Position numbers and translations under genes: made by a program. A model generated the notes under the pieces. That model searched no databases. It was not told where the DNA came from and worked only from the letters and a program-made list of their open reading frames with translations. DNA of 64,000 bases from contig NZ_BPRE01000019.1 of assembly GCF_022179765.1 (NCBI RefSeq), positions 29,102 to 93,101 of the forward strand, in the 5' to 3' direction. The stretch comes from Methylorubrum suomiense (GTDB taxonomy: Bacteria; Pseudomonadota; Alphaproteobacteria; Rhizobiales; Beijerinckiaceae). Shown here in pieces: positions 42,716 to 52,641 of the stretch (position 1 is the stretch's first letter; each line of letters opens with the position of its first letter).

Positions 42716-43813
42716 ATGCGCCAATTTGGACTGCGGCTATTCCTATCCCTCGCTCTCTGCGGAGGTGTCGGCGGAGCGGCAGCCCAATCCATGTCGGGCA
42801 TCAGGCTCAAAGACGACCTCGCCAGGACGTCGACGCTCGGCCAGAAGCCCTCGGCTTCCCAGGAAATGGGACCCTACAGCATGCGGCGGTGGGTATTTCT
42901 CGATGGCAACGAGCTCGCGGTGACCGCCCGTCGTTCCGATGGCCGGATCGTGTATCTCGAGTCGAGTTGGGGCAGGCGTATACCCGGGAGCCCGACCGAC
43001 TATCCCGGCGTGAATTTCGGAGAGACAACGCTTGCTGAGCTTCGTGCACGGCTGGGGAGCAACGGCTTCTCTTATGCGTCCCGGTCCGAATTCAAAACCG
43101 CCGACGGGATAGCCACAACGAACTCTTACGAGATCGCCGACACCCCCGGCGCCGTGGTCACATTCGTCTCGCTCGTTCGTCAGGGCGACATCGAGGCCCT
43201 CCGTTCCGGCAGTCGCAAGCTCGGTGAGATCGCCAAGGTCGACTCCGTCATACTCGCCGATGCCGATTATCTGAACGGCATCTGGGGCAAGGACCGCCGC
43301 ACCGATCCGGCTGCTCAGCCGGTACGTTGGGACAATGGTCCGGCAGCTGCTGGCCCTGCCGCCGCCCTGATAGCGGGAGGCAGCATCGATGGCCTCGTGC
43401 GGGCTCTGGAATGCAACAGCACGTTCAAGCCGGAGGCTGTCCTCGGCGCGCTTCAGAAGGGCGGGGTTATCGGCAAAAAGCCGGTCGAGGTGGTTGATGG
43501 CATCCCGAGCTTCGAGCCCAGGACCAGGATCGAATTCCACGGTCTGACGGTCATCACGGTCCAGGGCTGGAACCACCGGGGCCGGATGTTCAGCCGCGGC
43601 CCCGGAACGGCGCCTCCGATCCATGTCGGGATCACGGTTCTCGGCGACGAGAAGCAGGTCACGGAAACGCTGCGCCAGAACGGCATCCCGTTATCGCCGT
43701 CCGTGGAAGGAAAACCCTTCCTATTCGTCTCCGACGAACTCTACTCCAGTTCCGAACTCAACGCTAAGTACCGAGGCAGAAAGATGTCGGAAGTCATTTG
43801 CTCGGTCCACTGA
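42716..43813 (+). CDS. Exported protein of unknown function
   Basis: A 365-residue protein with a clear Sec signal (MRQFGLRLFLSLALCGGVGGAAAQ, cleavage near residue 24). An in-frame ATG at 42689 adds nine residues before the signal and is the alternative start. The mature part is mixed alpha/beta without membrane helices or cysteine clusters. Landmarks are YPGVNFGETTLAELRARLGSNGF, DSVILADADYLNGIWG, and a single cysteine near the middle (ALECNSTF) plus one close to the end (VICSVH), which could form a disulfide. I recognise no family. GC and codon use are a little lower than in the kdp genes. It converges with the beta-helix/RTX gene. Confidence 0.7.
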   Translation: MRQFGLRLFLSLALCGGVGGAAAQSMSGIRLKDDLARTSTLGQKPSASQEMGPYSMRRWVFLDGNELAVTARRSDGRIVYLESSWGRRIPGSPTDYPGVNFGETTLAELRARLGSNGFSYASRSEFKTADGIATTNSYEIADTPGAVVTFVSLVRQGDIEALRSGSRKLGEIAKVDSVILADADYLNGIWGKDRRTDPAAQPVRWDNGPAAAGPAAALIAGGSIDGLVRALECNSTFKPEAVLGALQKGGVIGKKPVEVVDGIPSFEPRTRIEFHGLTVITVQGWNHRGRMFSRGPGTAPPIHVGITVLGDEKQVTETLRQNGIPLSPSVEGKPFLFVSDELYSSSELNAKYRGRKMSEVICSVH

Positions 43814-43906
43814 CCGTCGAGGGGCGCTCTGCGTAGAACGAAACCAGCCCCAGGATCGCAGAGCCGGAATACCGGCTATCGGAAAATGCCGATGCGGCAC
43901 GAGAAT

Positions 43907-43941
43907 CAAAAAATCGCCCTGGACCCGAGATCCAGGGCGAT
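43907..43941 (-). terminator. Intrinsic terminator of the beta-helix/RTX gene
   Basis: ATCGCCCTGGA and TCCAGGGCGAT form a perfect 11-base stem with a seven-base loop. On the minus strand it is followed by a run of six T residues. It lies 28 bases after the stop of the leftward gene at 43969: a textbook factor-independent terminator. Confidence 0.85.
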
Positions 43942-43968
43942 CCTTTCATCTCTGCGCGACGCCGAAAA

Positions 43969-45966
43969 TTACAGGAAGAAGTCGGACGAGTGCAGCGTCA
44001 TCTTCGTCATGACATCGATCGCGAAATCGGTCTTTCCATCGCCATTGATGTCGGCCTGGACCTGATGGCCGCCGGCGATCGATGCGATCCGCAGTTCACC
44101 GGCATTCTTCGTGAAGGTGTCCGAACCGATCCAGGTGAAGGCCTCGTTGGCCGCCGTCAGGGCATCGGCATCGATCGCGTGCAGGTCGATCTTGTCCTCG
44201 CCCCTGACGAAGTCGCCGATGTAGTCGCGGCCCGATCCGGCGGCCAGGCTGTCGCTGAGCTTCTCGAACCGGAACGTGTCCTGGCCCGCCCCGCCATAGA
44301 GGATGTCCTTGCCGCCCCGCCCGACCAGGACGTCGTCGCCGCCGCCGCCCCTGAGGCCGTCCGCCTTCGCGCTGCCCAGGATCAATTCATCGGATGCTTT
44401 TCCGTTGACATGCCCCCCTGAGGAGGGCGCCTGCAGCACGAGGGTCGGATCTGCGGATTGCACCGGAGGAGCGGGCTCGGCGGGCTTGGTCGGCGCCGAT
44501 GGCTTGGGTGTCTCGACCGGAGAGGGCGTTACCGGAGGGGCCGTCGGTGCGTCGGTCCCCGATGTGGGCGGAAGGGCAGACCCTTTCTCGACCAGGATGA
44601 AATCGCTCGTCTTGAGCGCAACCTTGCCGGTCAGCTCGAGCTTGAAATCGGCCTTCAGGTCACCGTTGGCATCGATCTCGATCGTCGTGGCGCCCGACGC
44701 GTAGCCGTAGCGGAGCTGCCAGTCATGGCCGGTGAAGCTCCGCGACTCCAGCCACTGCCAATCCGTATGGTCCTTGGGGGCGCCGGCGAGGTTTGCCAGA
44801 TGGATCTTGTCCTGCCCCTGCGTGAAGTCGGCGATGCGGTCGATGCCGTCATTCGTGAGGGACGTGTAGACGAAAGTGTCCTTGCCGCTGCCGCCGGTGA
44901 TGGAGTCGCGACCGCCGCCGCCCACGATGACGTCGTCGCCAGCGCCGGCGTGGATGTAGTTCGAGCCGCTGCCGCCCTTGATGTAGTCGCCCTTGGCGGT
45001 GCCGATGATGGACGCAGCGGCCGAGGCGGCGTCGATTTTCTTGAGGGACGACAGGTCGGTGCGGGCCTCGACGGTTTCCGCGCCCGGGATCGCGGGGCGT
45101 CCGCTGGCATGCATGTTGTCGGCGTAGACCATGTCCTTGGGACGCGAGGTCTGCTTCAGGTCGCCGTACTTGCCGAAGTCGATGACGTTCTCGACGATCT
45201 TCACGCCGGTGACCGTGCCGACTTGGCCGGCATTGTGGGTCTGGGTGGCGCCATCCGACACCAGGACGGTCATGCTGCCGCCGAGGAGGATGTTGTTCTT
45301 GACCAGGACGTTCGAGACGTTGCCCAGCTCGCCGGTGATCCGCACGGCTTCGTTCGTCTCGGTCGGCGCATCGGCGCGCGAGCGCCAGTCGATCACGTTG
45401 TCGGCGATGACGACCGAGCCGATCGTCTTGCCGATCCAGATGGCGTCGGCATGCGCACCCGTGGCGTAGGATCCGCCGGCGATGTAATTGCCGCTGATCG
45501 TGCCGCTCTGGATCGCGATGGCGTCGACCGGCGCATTGAGGAAGGCGTTGTTCGTCAGGACGGTGTTGTGACCGCGCGACATGATGAAGTCGACATAGCC
45601 GATATTGTCGAGCTTCAGGCCGTCGAACGTCGAGCGGTCGACGGTGAGGTTCTTGGTCCCGGTCAGCGCGTTGATGGCATATTTGCCGACCGACGCGTCG
45701 AAGGTCGAGTTCTTGATCGTGACGTTGTCGGCCTGCACATTGATCGACACGCCGCGGAAGTCGTAGCCATCGAAGGTCACGCCTGATTTCGTGATGGCGA
45801 GCGTGTTCAGGGCCTTGTTGTAGTAGACGCCATCCGTCGATTTCAGGGTGGTGAAGCTCTTGAGCTGCCCCTTGGACAGAGACGTGCCCACCGCTGCATC
45901 GACGCCAGCGACCTTCTGAAGGCCGTTGTTGCGGGCGATGGCCGCGAGATCCGAAGCAACGTACAT
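43969..45966 (-). CDS. Right-handed beta-helix protein with two RTX calcium-binding blocks
   Basis: A 665-residue secreted-type protein without an N-terminal signal peptide. Residues about 40-310 form a right-handed beta-helix (VTFDGYDFRGVSINVQADNV, ISGNYIAGGSYATGAHADAI, VLVKNNILLGGSM), as in pectate-lyase-like and other polysaccharide-active proteins. A first RTX block (about 322-362, GGSGSNYIHAGAGDDVIVGG and following) leads to a serralysin-like domain. A proline-rich linker (about 463-505) and a second RTX block (about 522-562, GGGGDDVLVGRGGKDILYGG) follow, with a C-terminal domain ending DFFL. RTX blocks bind calcium, and such proteins are exported by type I systems through a C-terminal signal. 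No RTX-type exporter is encoded here. It has its own terminator. Confidence 0.85.
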   Translation of the reverse strand: MYVASDLAAIARNNGLQKVAGVDAAVGTSLSKGQLKSFTTLKSTDGVYYNKALNTLAITKSGVTFDGYDFRGVSINVQADNVTIKNSTFDASVGKYAINALTGTKNLTVDRSTFDGLKLDNIGYVDFIMSRGHNTVLTNNAFLNAPVDAIAIQSGTISGNYIAGGSYATGAHADAIWIGKTIGSVVIADNVIDWRSRADAPTETNEAVRITGELGNVSNVLVKNNILLGGSMTVLVSDGATQTHNAGQVGTVTGVKIVENVIDFGKYGDLKQTSRPKDMVYADNMHASGRPAIPGAETVEARTDLSSLKKIDAASAAASIIGTAKGDYIKGGSGSNYIHAGAGDDVIVGGGGRDSITGGSGKDTFVYTSLTNDGIDRIADFTQGQDKIHLANLAGAPKDHTDWQWLESRSFTGHDWQLRYGYASGATTIEIDANGDLKADFKLELTGKVALKTSDFILVEKGSALPPTSGTDAPTAPPVTPSPVETPKPSAPTKPAEPAPPVQSADPTLVLQAPSSGGHVNGKASDELILGSAKADGLRGGGGDDVLVGRGGKDILYGGAGQDTFRFEKLSDSLAAGSGRDYIGDFVRGEDKIDLHAIDADALTAANEAFTWIGSDTFTKNAGELRIASIAGGHQVQADINGDGKTDFAIDVMTKMTLHSSDFFL

Positions 45967-47121
45967 ATAACCAGCCCCAATCGGCAGCGTTGCTCAACGC
46001 CCGCTGCGCTTATGCCTTCAGTGAACTTCCGTGGACGCTAAATCGAATTATTAAAGAATCCTTTCGGTGAATATCTAAACATTGCTGCATCTAGTGTTTT
46101 TGTATCTTTCGAAGTCTTATAAATCATCCGGTGGCATAGTTAATAAATGGTTAACAAAATTTCTTGTGGTTGAACAAGGTCTTAGCGGACGGACGCTACG
46201 CTTTTATGACTCGCCGTCCGCCGTGGACTCGGTCGGCATCGCGCAGGGTCGCAGAGGCTGCCGCAGGGCAGGGACGATGCGGTCGCGACCCTTGTCGTGA
46301 GGGCAACCCATGGCTCAGGGCGGACAACGGATCGCTATGGGGCCGGGCCGTTCGAGAGGCTTTTGCGCGGTCTCGGCCATGAGGAACCAAAGACCGGAGC
46401 CTGGCGGCTCGTGGGCCGGTGATGCGTTCGGCCGGGCAGGGGTCCCGCCCCCGAGATCCTTCGAGGGTCCGGATCGAGCGCCTTGCCGCCCTGCGCCAAC
46501 GCGCGCCGTCCTGCCCGACGATGGTCGCCCCCGTGAAAACCAGCGCCGCGCGTGGGCCCCGGACGTCCGCACCGCGACCCGGCGCGGTGCGGACGGTACC
46601 TGACCCGTGCGCGTCTTCTGATCTCGCCGGGTGCACGGGGCGCCCAATCCGAGCTTACGAGCGGGATCGGACCCCGGCTCGAGGCCGAACGGCCAAGTCG
46701 GCGATCGATTGATCGGGGCCGATATCGTTTCGACCGCCTTCGATATCTCGCCAATACGGCGATCGAGGGCAGCTCCGATGTCCGCCAAGATCGTCGATGT
46801 CGGCGCGATTGCCTGATCATCCCGAAAATAGATGGATCTTCTTCCTGGGCTCCGGACATTCTCGGATCACCCAGCCCGTATATTGATTGGGCGATTGGCT
46901 CGATTTCGTCAGTTTAAGGCGTTGCTATGGAATGTACTTGTAATCGCGTCAATGAATAAAAGTCTATTCGCATAGGAATCTAACGGCGATTGCAATAAAT
47001 GATAACTACGTAGATCGAGGCTCGCCGCCGATTACATTTTTGAACGCGAAAGCTTTACAAGTCGCTATCCTGCCTTAATTATTCGTTAACGGTATCGATA
47101 CAAAATTTTGGATCAAAAGTT
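45967..47121. other. Long intergenic region between two divergent RTX genes
   Basis: 1,155 bases without a supported gene. Both ends (about 45990-46190 and 46900-47121) are AT-rich and should hold the promoters of the two RTX genes. One weak pair for the rightward gene is TTTACA at 47054 with TAATTA at 47076. The middle (46200-46850) is GC-rich with several short open frames in conflicting directions, none with recognisable protein features; it may be a decayed gene. Confidence 0.4.
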
Positions 47122-50100
47122 ATGATTTTTGCTCGGGTCGACGCTGCCTCAGGACAGGTCGGGTTCGACGGTGACGCTGCGCGTGTCACGAAGGACGGTG
47201 TCGTCGTCGTCGACTGGACGACGGGGACGAGTCTTTCCGGCGTCCCCGCCGGGGTCGGCTATCAGCTTGAGACGGTCCGTGGCGGCGTCGTCACCTCGGT
47301 CGATCTCAGCGTCGGCTACATCGTCGTGACCACCGGCCAGTCCAACATGCGCGGTTGGTTCACCGACCCCGTGACGCAGGCCGCGACCGTGCCGAGTTTC
47401 CGCTGGAACGGCAGCGACTGGGTCGCCACGCCCGGTGCCGGGGCGGTGGCCTTCGCCAGCACGCTGAGTGCCGGACTCGACGGTGCGCCGATTGCGTTCG
47501 TCGATGGCGCGGTCGGAGGAACGGCGCTCCTCGCCCGAACCGAGACCGCGTTCGGCTACTGGCTGAAGGAGGGTCCCGGCAGCCTTTACCAGAACACCCT
47601 CGATCAGCTGAAAGCGGTCGGCGGCACGGCCGACCTCATTCTCTGGATGCAGGGCGAGACGGAGGCCAGCGCGCGGACAGTGACCGCGGACGAGTATGCG
47701 AGCGCGCTCCAGGGCCTCCTGGCCAAGGCCCAGGCCGATATGGGCAGCCCGCCCGTCATCATCGGCGGGCTGGCGGCCTCGCCGCTCTTCCCGGCCGGCT
47801 TCGACGCGATCCGGGCCGGCCAGATCGCCACCGCCGAAGCGATGGCCGACGTGGACTACGTCGCCTCCGATCTCAGCCTGGAACTCATCGACCACGTTCA
47901 CCTCACCGGCGCCGCCCGCGTCTGGCAGGCGATCGAGGTGGCGAAGGCCGCCGCCATCACGCTGGGCGGGCACGCCCCCGTTCCCGATCCGCGGCTGGCG
48001 GGCACCGACGCGGCCGACGATCTGGCACCCGGCGCGGGCGACGACGTGATCCGGAGCCTCGGCGGCGACGACCGCGTCGATGGCGGCGCCGGACGCGACG
48101 TCATCGCCGGCGGCGCGGGCGACGATCTCCTCCACGGCGGCGAGGACGACGACGCGGTCTACGGCGACGACGGCATCGACACGATTCACGGGGACGGGGG
48201 GAACGACGTCCTCTTCGGCGGGCGCGGTGACGACGTCCTCTACGGCGGTGACGGCCGGGACCTCCTCAACGGAGGCTCCGGGCGCAACCTGCTCATCGGC
48301 GGTAACGGCGACGACACCTACACGATCGCGATCATCACCGACCACAGCCCCAACAGCGATGCGGTGGTGACCAACCAGATCGTGGAACTGGTGGGCGGGG
48401 GCTTCGATACCGTCAGTACGTCGATTTCCTACACGCTCGACGTCAATGTCGAGCAGCTCATCCTGGCCGGCAATACCGCGATCGACGGGACGGGCAACGA
48501 CGATGACAACGTCATCCTGGGCAATAACGGCGTCAACGTCATTTCGGGCCTGAACGGCGATGACATCCTGCGCGGCTACGGGGGCAACGACACCCTCTAC
48601 GGCGGCGCGGGCAACGACATCCTCTACGGCGATATCGGCTTCGATGCCCTGTTCGGGGGCGAGGGCGACGATCGCTACTACACCGACGCCAACGACACGA
48701 TCACCGAGGAGGACGGCCAGGGCATCGACACGGTCTTCGCGACCACATCCACCCTGCTGGTCCGCAACGTCGAGAACCTCACTCTGATCGGTTCTTCGGG
48801 GATCAACGGAACGGGCAACGAGCTCGCCAATATCATCATCGGCAATGCCGCGGCGAACGTGCTCGATGGCGGCCTCGGCGCCGATATCCTGATCGGCGGG
48901 GTCGGCAACGATACCTACATCGTGGACGATGCCGGCGACGTCGTCATCGAGAGGCCCGGGGAGGGCCGGGACCTCGTCAAGGCGTCGATCTCCTGGACGC
49001 TCGGGAGCGACCTCGAGGATCTGACGCTGACCGGCACCGCCGACCTCGCCGGGACCGGCAACGGGCTCGCCAACGTCATCACGGGCAATACCGGCGCCAA
49101 TCTCCTCACGGGCGGCGACGGCAACGACACGTTGCAGGGCGGCGCGGGGGCCGACACGCTCGTGGGCGAGGCCGGGGCGGATTACCTGCTGGGCGGGGAG
49201 GGGGACGATCTGCTGATCGGCGGGGCGGACAACGACCGCCTCGATGGCGGCCTGGGCGCCGACCGGATGCAGGGTGGCGCCGGCGCCGACACCTACACGG
49301 TGAACGACGCGGGCGACGTGGTCGACGAGACGGGCGGCGATGGCATCGACCTCGTCAACAGCTCGGTCAGTTTCGACCTCGGTGATGCGGCGCGGACGAT
49401 CGGGGCCGTCGAGAACCTGACGCTGACCGGCACCGACGACCTCGCCGGCGCCGGCAACGCGCTGACCAACGTCATCACGGGCAATGTCGGCGCCAATCTC
49501 CTCTCGGGCGGCGGCGGCAACGACTACCTTTACGGCATGGCCGGCAACGACACGCTCATGGGCGATGCCGGGGCGGATTACCTGCTGGGCGGGGAGGGGG
49601 ACGACCTGCTGATCGGCGGGGCGGACAACGACCGCCTCGATGGCGGCCTGGGCGCCGACAGGATGCAGGGCGGCGCCGGCGCCGACACCTACACGGTGAA
49701 CGACGCGGGCGACATCGTCGACGAGACGGGCGGTGACGGAACCGACGTCGTCAACAGCGCGATCGATTTCAGCCTCGGCGATGCGGCGCGGGCGATCGGG
49801 GCCATCGAGAACCTGACGCTGACCGGCACCGCCAACCTCGCCGGTACCGGCAACGGGCTGGCCAACGTCATCACGGGCAATGCCGGCGCCAATGTTCTCT
49901 CCGGCGGTGACGGGGCCGACTCCCTGCTCGGCGGTGCGGGGGACGATGTCCTTGCGGGCGATGAGGGCAAGGATACGCTGACCGGCGGGGCGGGCGCCGA
50001 CAGTTTCGTGTTCGGCGCGGCCAGCGCGACCAGCACCGATCGGGTCATCGACTTCAGCAGCGCGGCGGGTGACAAACTCGTGTTCAAGGCCGTCGATTAC

Positions 50101-52599
50101 GGTCTCAACGTCGGTCAAGGCGTGGACGCGACGGGTCAGCTGAATGCGGATTACTTGGAGTACGGGGCGGCGGCGAGCCGCTCGCACGCGACGTTCGTGT
50201 TCAACAGCCTCACCAAGACGCTGTCCTGGGACGCGGATGGCGCGGGAGGGCAGGCCGCCGTGGCGGTGGCCATCTTCACGATCCCCACCGGCATGGCCGC
50301 CGGCGATTTCCTCAAAGCTTCAGACGTTCAGTTCGTTCTGAACCGGTCGTTGCCCGCCCCGAGCCTAGCGCTTCGGTCGGACACGGGCATCTCGGCGAGC
50401 GACGGCATCACCCAGGACGGGACCGTGGTCGCGGTTCCCGGCAGTCCGGGCGGCAGCCTGCGCTACACGGTCGACGGCGTCGCGGTGGCGACCTACGATC
50501 CGACCGCGCTCGCCGACGGTGCCCACACCGTCACGGTGACGCAGACCGACGCAGCGGGCAACGTCTCCCCGACGACCTCGCTGAGCTTCGTCCTCGACCG
50601 GACCGCACCCTCCGCACCGAGCCTGGTGCTTGGGTCGGACACGGGCGCCTCGGCGAGCGACGGCGTCACCCGGGACGCGACCGTGGTCGTGGCCGCCGGT
50701 GAGCCGGGCGGCAGCCTGCGCTATACGGTCGATGGCGTCGCGGTGACGACCTACGATCCGACGGCGCTCGCCGACGGCACCCATACCGTCGCGGTGACGC
50801 AGACCGATGCGGCGGGCAACGTCTCCCCGACGACCTCGCTGAGCTTCGTCCTCGACCGGACCGCACCCTCCGCACCGAGCCTGGTGCTTGGGTCGGACAC
50901 GGGCGCCTCGGCGAGCGACGGCGTCACCCGGGACGCGACCGTGGTCGTGGCCGCCGGTGAGCCGGGCGGCAGCCTGCGCTACACGGTCGATGGCGTCGCG
51001 GTGACGACCTACGATCCGACGGCGCTCGCCGACGGTGCCCACACCGTCACGGTGACCCAGGCCGACGCGGCGGGCAACGCCTCCCCGACGACCTCGCTGA
51101 GCTTCGTCCTCGACCGGCTCGCGCCGAGCCTCTCGATCTCGGCCAGCGACGCGCAGCTCACCGCCGGTGAGACGAGCGAACTCACCTTTCAGTTCAGCGA
51201 GACCATCTCGGGTTTCTCGTCGGACAGCGTATCGATCAGCCATGGCCAACTGGGGCGGTTCGCCAAGGTGGGCGAGCGGACCTACACGGCCCTGTTCACC
51301 CCCGATTCCGACTACGCGGGCGAGGGGCTCGTGAGTGTCGGGGGCGCCTCATACGCGGACAGTGCCGGGAATACGGGCGGCGGAGGCCAGATCGTTTTCA
51401 CGATCAATACCGTCGCGACGTCACGGATCGCCGGCACCGCGGGCGACGACATGTTGCGAGGGACGGCCTCCGACGACCGCATGTACGGTGACGCCGGAAA
51501 CGATGTCTTGTTGGGCTATGCCGGCAACGACGTGCTCTATGGGGAGGGCGGGAACGACCAGCTCGATGGCGGGACCGGCGCCGACACGATGCGTGGCGGG
51601 ATCGGCGACGACACCTATACGGTCGAGAACGTGGGCGACGTCGTCGACGAGAGCGACGGCTCGGGTGCCGCGGACCGCGTCCTCAGCTCGATCAGCTTCG
51701 ACCTCGGTAACCGGACGCACGTGCTCGGCGAGGTCGAGATCCTCATGCTGACCGGCACCGCGGCGATCAACGGCACGGGTAACGAACTCTCGAATAAGCT
51801 GGGCGGCAACGCGGCGGCCAACATCCTCGATGGGGGTGGCGGCAACGACTTTCTCTACGGTGTCGCCGGGAACGATACGCTGGTGGGCGGCGCGGGCAAC
51901 GACCGCCTCGACGGCGGTGCGGGCGCTGACCTCATGCGCGGCGGCGCCGGCGACGACACCTACGATGTCGACAATGCCGGCGACGTGGTCGACGAAAGTG
52001 ACGACCCTTCGGGCATCGACCTCGTCAACAGCGCCATCGACTACACGCTCTCGACCAACGTCGAGAACCTGACCCTGACCGGCACGGCGGCGCTTCACGG
52101 CACGGGCAATGCCCTTGCCAATCGGCTGAGCGGAAACGGCGCCGCCAACGTTCTGTCCGGTGGTGACGGGGCCGATGTACTGCTCGGCAATGCGGGGGAC
52201 GATGTCCTGGCCGGCGACGGCGGCAAGGATACGCTGACCGGCGGAGCGGGCGCCGACAGTTTCGTGTTCGGCGTGGCCAGCGCGGACAGCACCGACCGGA
52301 TCCTCGACTTCAACAGTGCGGCCGGGGACAAACTCGTGTTTCGCGCCAGCGATTACGGTCTCGGCGTCGGTCACGGCGTGGACGCATCGGGTCATCTGAA
52401 TGCGGACTACTTCGAGTACGGGGCGGCGGCGAGCCGGTCGCACGCGACATTCGTCTTCAACGGTTCATCGAAGACGCTGTCCTGGGACGCGGACGGGGCG
52501 GGGAGCCAGGCGGCCGTAGCGGTGGCCGTCTTCACGGTGCCCACCGGCATGGCAGCCACCGATTTCCTCAAAGCCATCGACGTCGATTTCATCGTGTAA
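47122..52599 (+). CDS. Giant SGNH-hydrolase/RTX/Ig-like secreted protein
   Basis: 1,825 residues, no signal peptide. An N-terminal carbohydrate-esterase/SASA-type SGNH hydrolase (about 65-275) has the nucleophile in TTGQSNMRGW (Ser74), the GETEAS block and the catalytic DHVH (Asp257, His260). RTX calcium repeats and beta-rich VENLTLTG modules fill about 290-950, ending in a serralysin-like cap (about 953-1073). Three Ig-like repeats of 86 residues follow (about 1080-1332), one more Ig-like domain (to about 1431), a second RTX array (about 1435-1700) and a second cap (about 1703-1825) closely similar to the first. Likely a type I-secreted surface esterase acting on acetylated polysaccharide. 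Substrate and exporter are not visible. The ATG follows AT-rich sequence with no clear ribosome site. Confidence 0.88.
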   Translation: MIFARVDAASGQVGFDGDAARVTKDGVVVVDWTTGTSLSGVPAGVGYQLETVRGGVVTSVDLSVGYIVVTTGQSNMRGWFTDPVTQAATVPSFRWNGSDWVATPGAGAVAFASTLSAGLDGAPIAFVDGAVGGTALLARTETAFGYWLKEGPGSLYQNTLDQLKAVGGTADLILWMQGETEASARTVTADEYASALQGLLAKAQADMGSPPVIIGGLAASPLFPAGFDAIRAGQIATAEAMADVDYVASDLSLELIDHVHLTGAARVWQAIEVAKAAAITLGGHAPVPDPRLAGTDAADDLAPGAGDDVIRSLGGDDRVDGGAGRDVIAGGAGDDLLHGGEDDDAVYGDDGIDTIHGDGGNDVLFGGRGDDVLYGGDGRDLLNGGSGRNLLIGGNGDDTYTIAIITDHSPNSDAVVTNQIVELVGGGFDTVSTSISYTLDVNVEQLILAGNTAIDGTGNDDDNVILGNNGVNVISGLNGDDILRGYGGNDTLYGGAGNDILYGDIGFDALFGGEGDDRYYTDANDTITEEDGQGIDTVFATTSTLLVRNVENLTLIGSSGINGTGNELANIIIGNAAANVLDGGLGADILIGGVGNDTYIVDDAGDVVIERPGEGRDLVKASISWTLGSDLEDLTLTGTADLAGTGNGLANVITGNTGANLLTGGDGNDTLQGGAGADTLVGEAGADYLLGGEGDDLLIGGADNDRLDGGLGADRMQGGAGADTYTVNDAGDVVDETGGDGIDLVNSSVSFDLGDAARTIGAVENLTLTGTDDLAGAGNALTNVITGNVGANLLSGGGGNDYLYGMAGNDTLMGDAGADYLLGGEGDDLLIGGADNDRLDGGLGADRMQGGAGADTYTVNDAGDIVDETGGDGTDVVNSAIDFSLGDAARAIGAIENLTLTGTANLAGTGNGLANVITGNAGANVLSGGDGADSLLGGAGDDVLAGDEGKDTLTGGAGADSFVFGAASATSTDRVIDFSSAAGDKLVFKAVDYGLNVGQGVDATGQLNADYLEYGAAASRSHATFVFNSLTKTLSWDADGAGGQAAVAVAIFTIPTGMAAGDFLKASDVQFVLNRSLPAPSLALRSDTGISASDGITQDGTVVAVPGSPGGSLRYTVDGVAVATYDPTALADGAHTVTVTQTDAAGNVSPTTSLSFVLDRTAPSAPSLVLGSDTGASASDGVTRDATVVVAAGEPGGSLRYTVDGVAVTTYDPTALADGTHTVAVTQTDAAGNVSPTTSLSFVLDRTAPSAPSLVLGSDTGASASDGVTRDATVVVAAGEPGGSLRYTVDGVAVTTYDPTALADGAHTVTVTQADAAGNASPTTSLSFVLDRLAPSLSISASDAQLTAGETSELTFQFSETISGFSSDSVSISHGQLGRFAKVGERTYTALFTPDSDYAGEGLVSVGGASYADSAGNTGGGGQIVFTINTVATSRIAGTAGDDMLRGTASDDRMYGDAGNDVLLGYAGNDVLYGEGGNDQLDGGTGADTMRGGIGDDTYTVENVGDVVDESDGSGAADRVLSSISFDLGNRTHVLGEVEILMLTGTAAINGTGNELSNKLGGNAAANILDGGGGNDFLYGVAGNDTLVGGAGNDRLDGGAGADLMRGGAGDDTYDVDNAGDVVDESDDPSGIDLVNSAIDYTLSTNVENLTLTGTAALHGTGNALANRLSGNGAANVLSGGDGADVLLGNAGDDVLAGDGGKDTLTGGAGADSFVFGVASADSTDRILDFNSAAGDKLVFRASDYGLGVGHGVDASGHLNADYFEYGAAASRSHATFVFNGSSKTLSWDADGAGSQAAVAVAVFTVPTGMAATDFLKAIDVDFIV
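50602..51117 (+). repeat. Two 258-bp tandem repeats encoding Ig-like domains
   Basis: Two consecutive 258-base units (starts 50602 and 50860) are almost identical at DNA level across the first two thirds and differ only slightly later. A more diverged copy precedes them from about 50361. Each encodes 86 residues with SLRYTVDGVAV, TYDPTALADG and TQTDAAGN landmarks. Confidence 0.85.
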
Positions 52600-52605
52600 C
52601 GATCC

Positions 52606-52641
52606 GCGCCCGCACCCCGAGCCTGGCGCTCGGGGGCGGGC
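52606..52641 (+). terminator. Hairpin after the giant RTX gene
   Basis: GCCCGC-A-CCCCGAGC pairs with GCTCGGGGGCGGGC with one bulge, starting within 10 bases of the stop at 52599. Very stable stem, no T-run. Confidence 0.55.

Noticed and set aside
46200..46860. Several 60-170-codon frames between the two RTX genes
   Set aside because: They conflict in strand and frame and have no recognisable motif, ribosome site or consistent third-position bias.
48000..52300. Dense short repeats that might suggest a CRISPR array
   Set aside because: They encode nonapeptide RTX units in one open frame; spacing is 27 bases with graded divergence and there are no cas genes.
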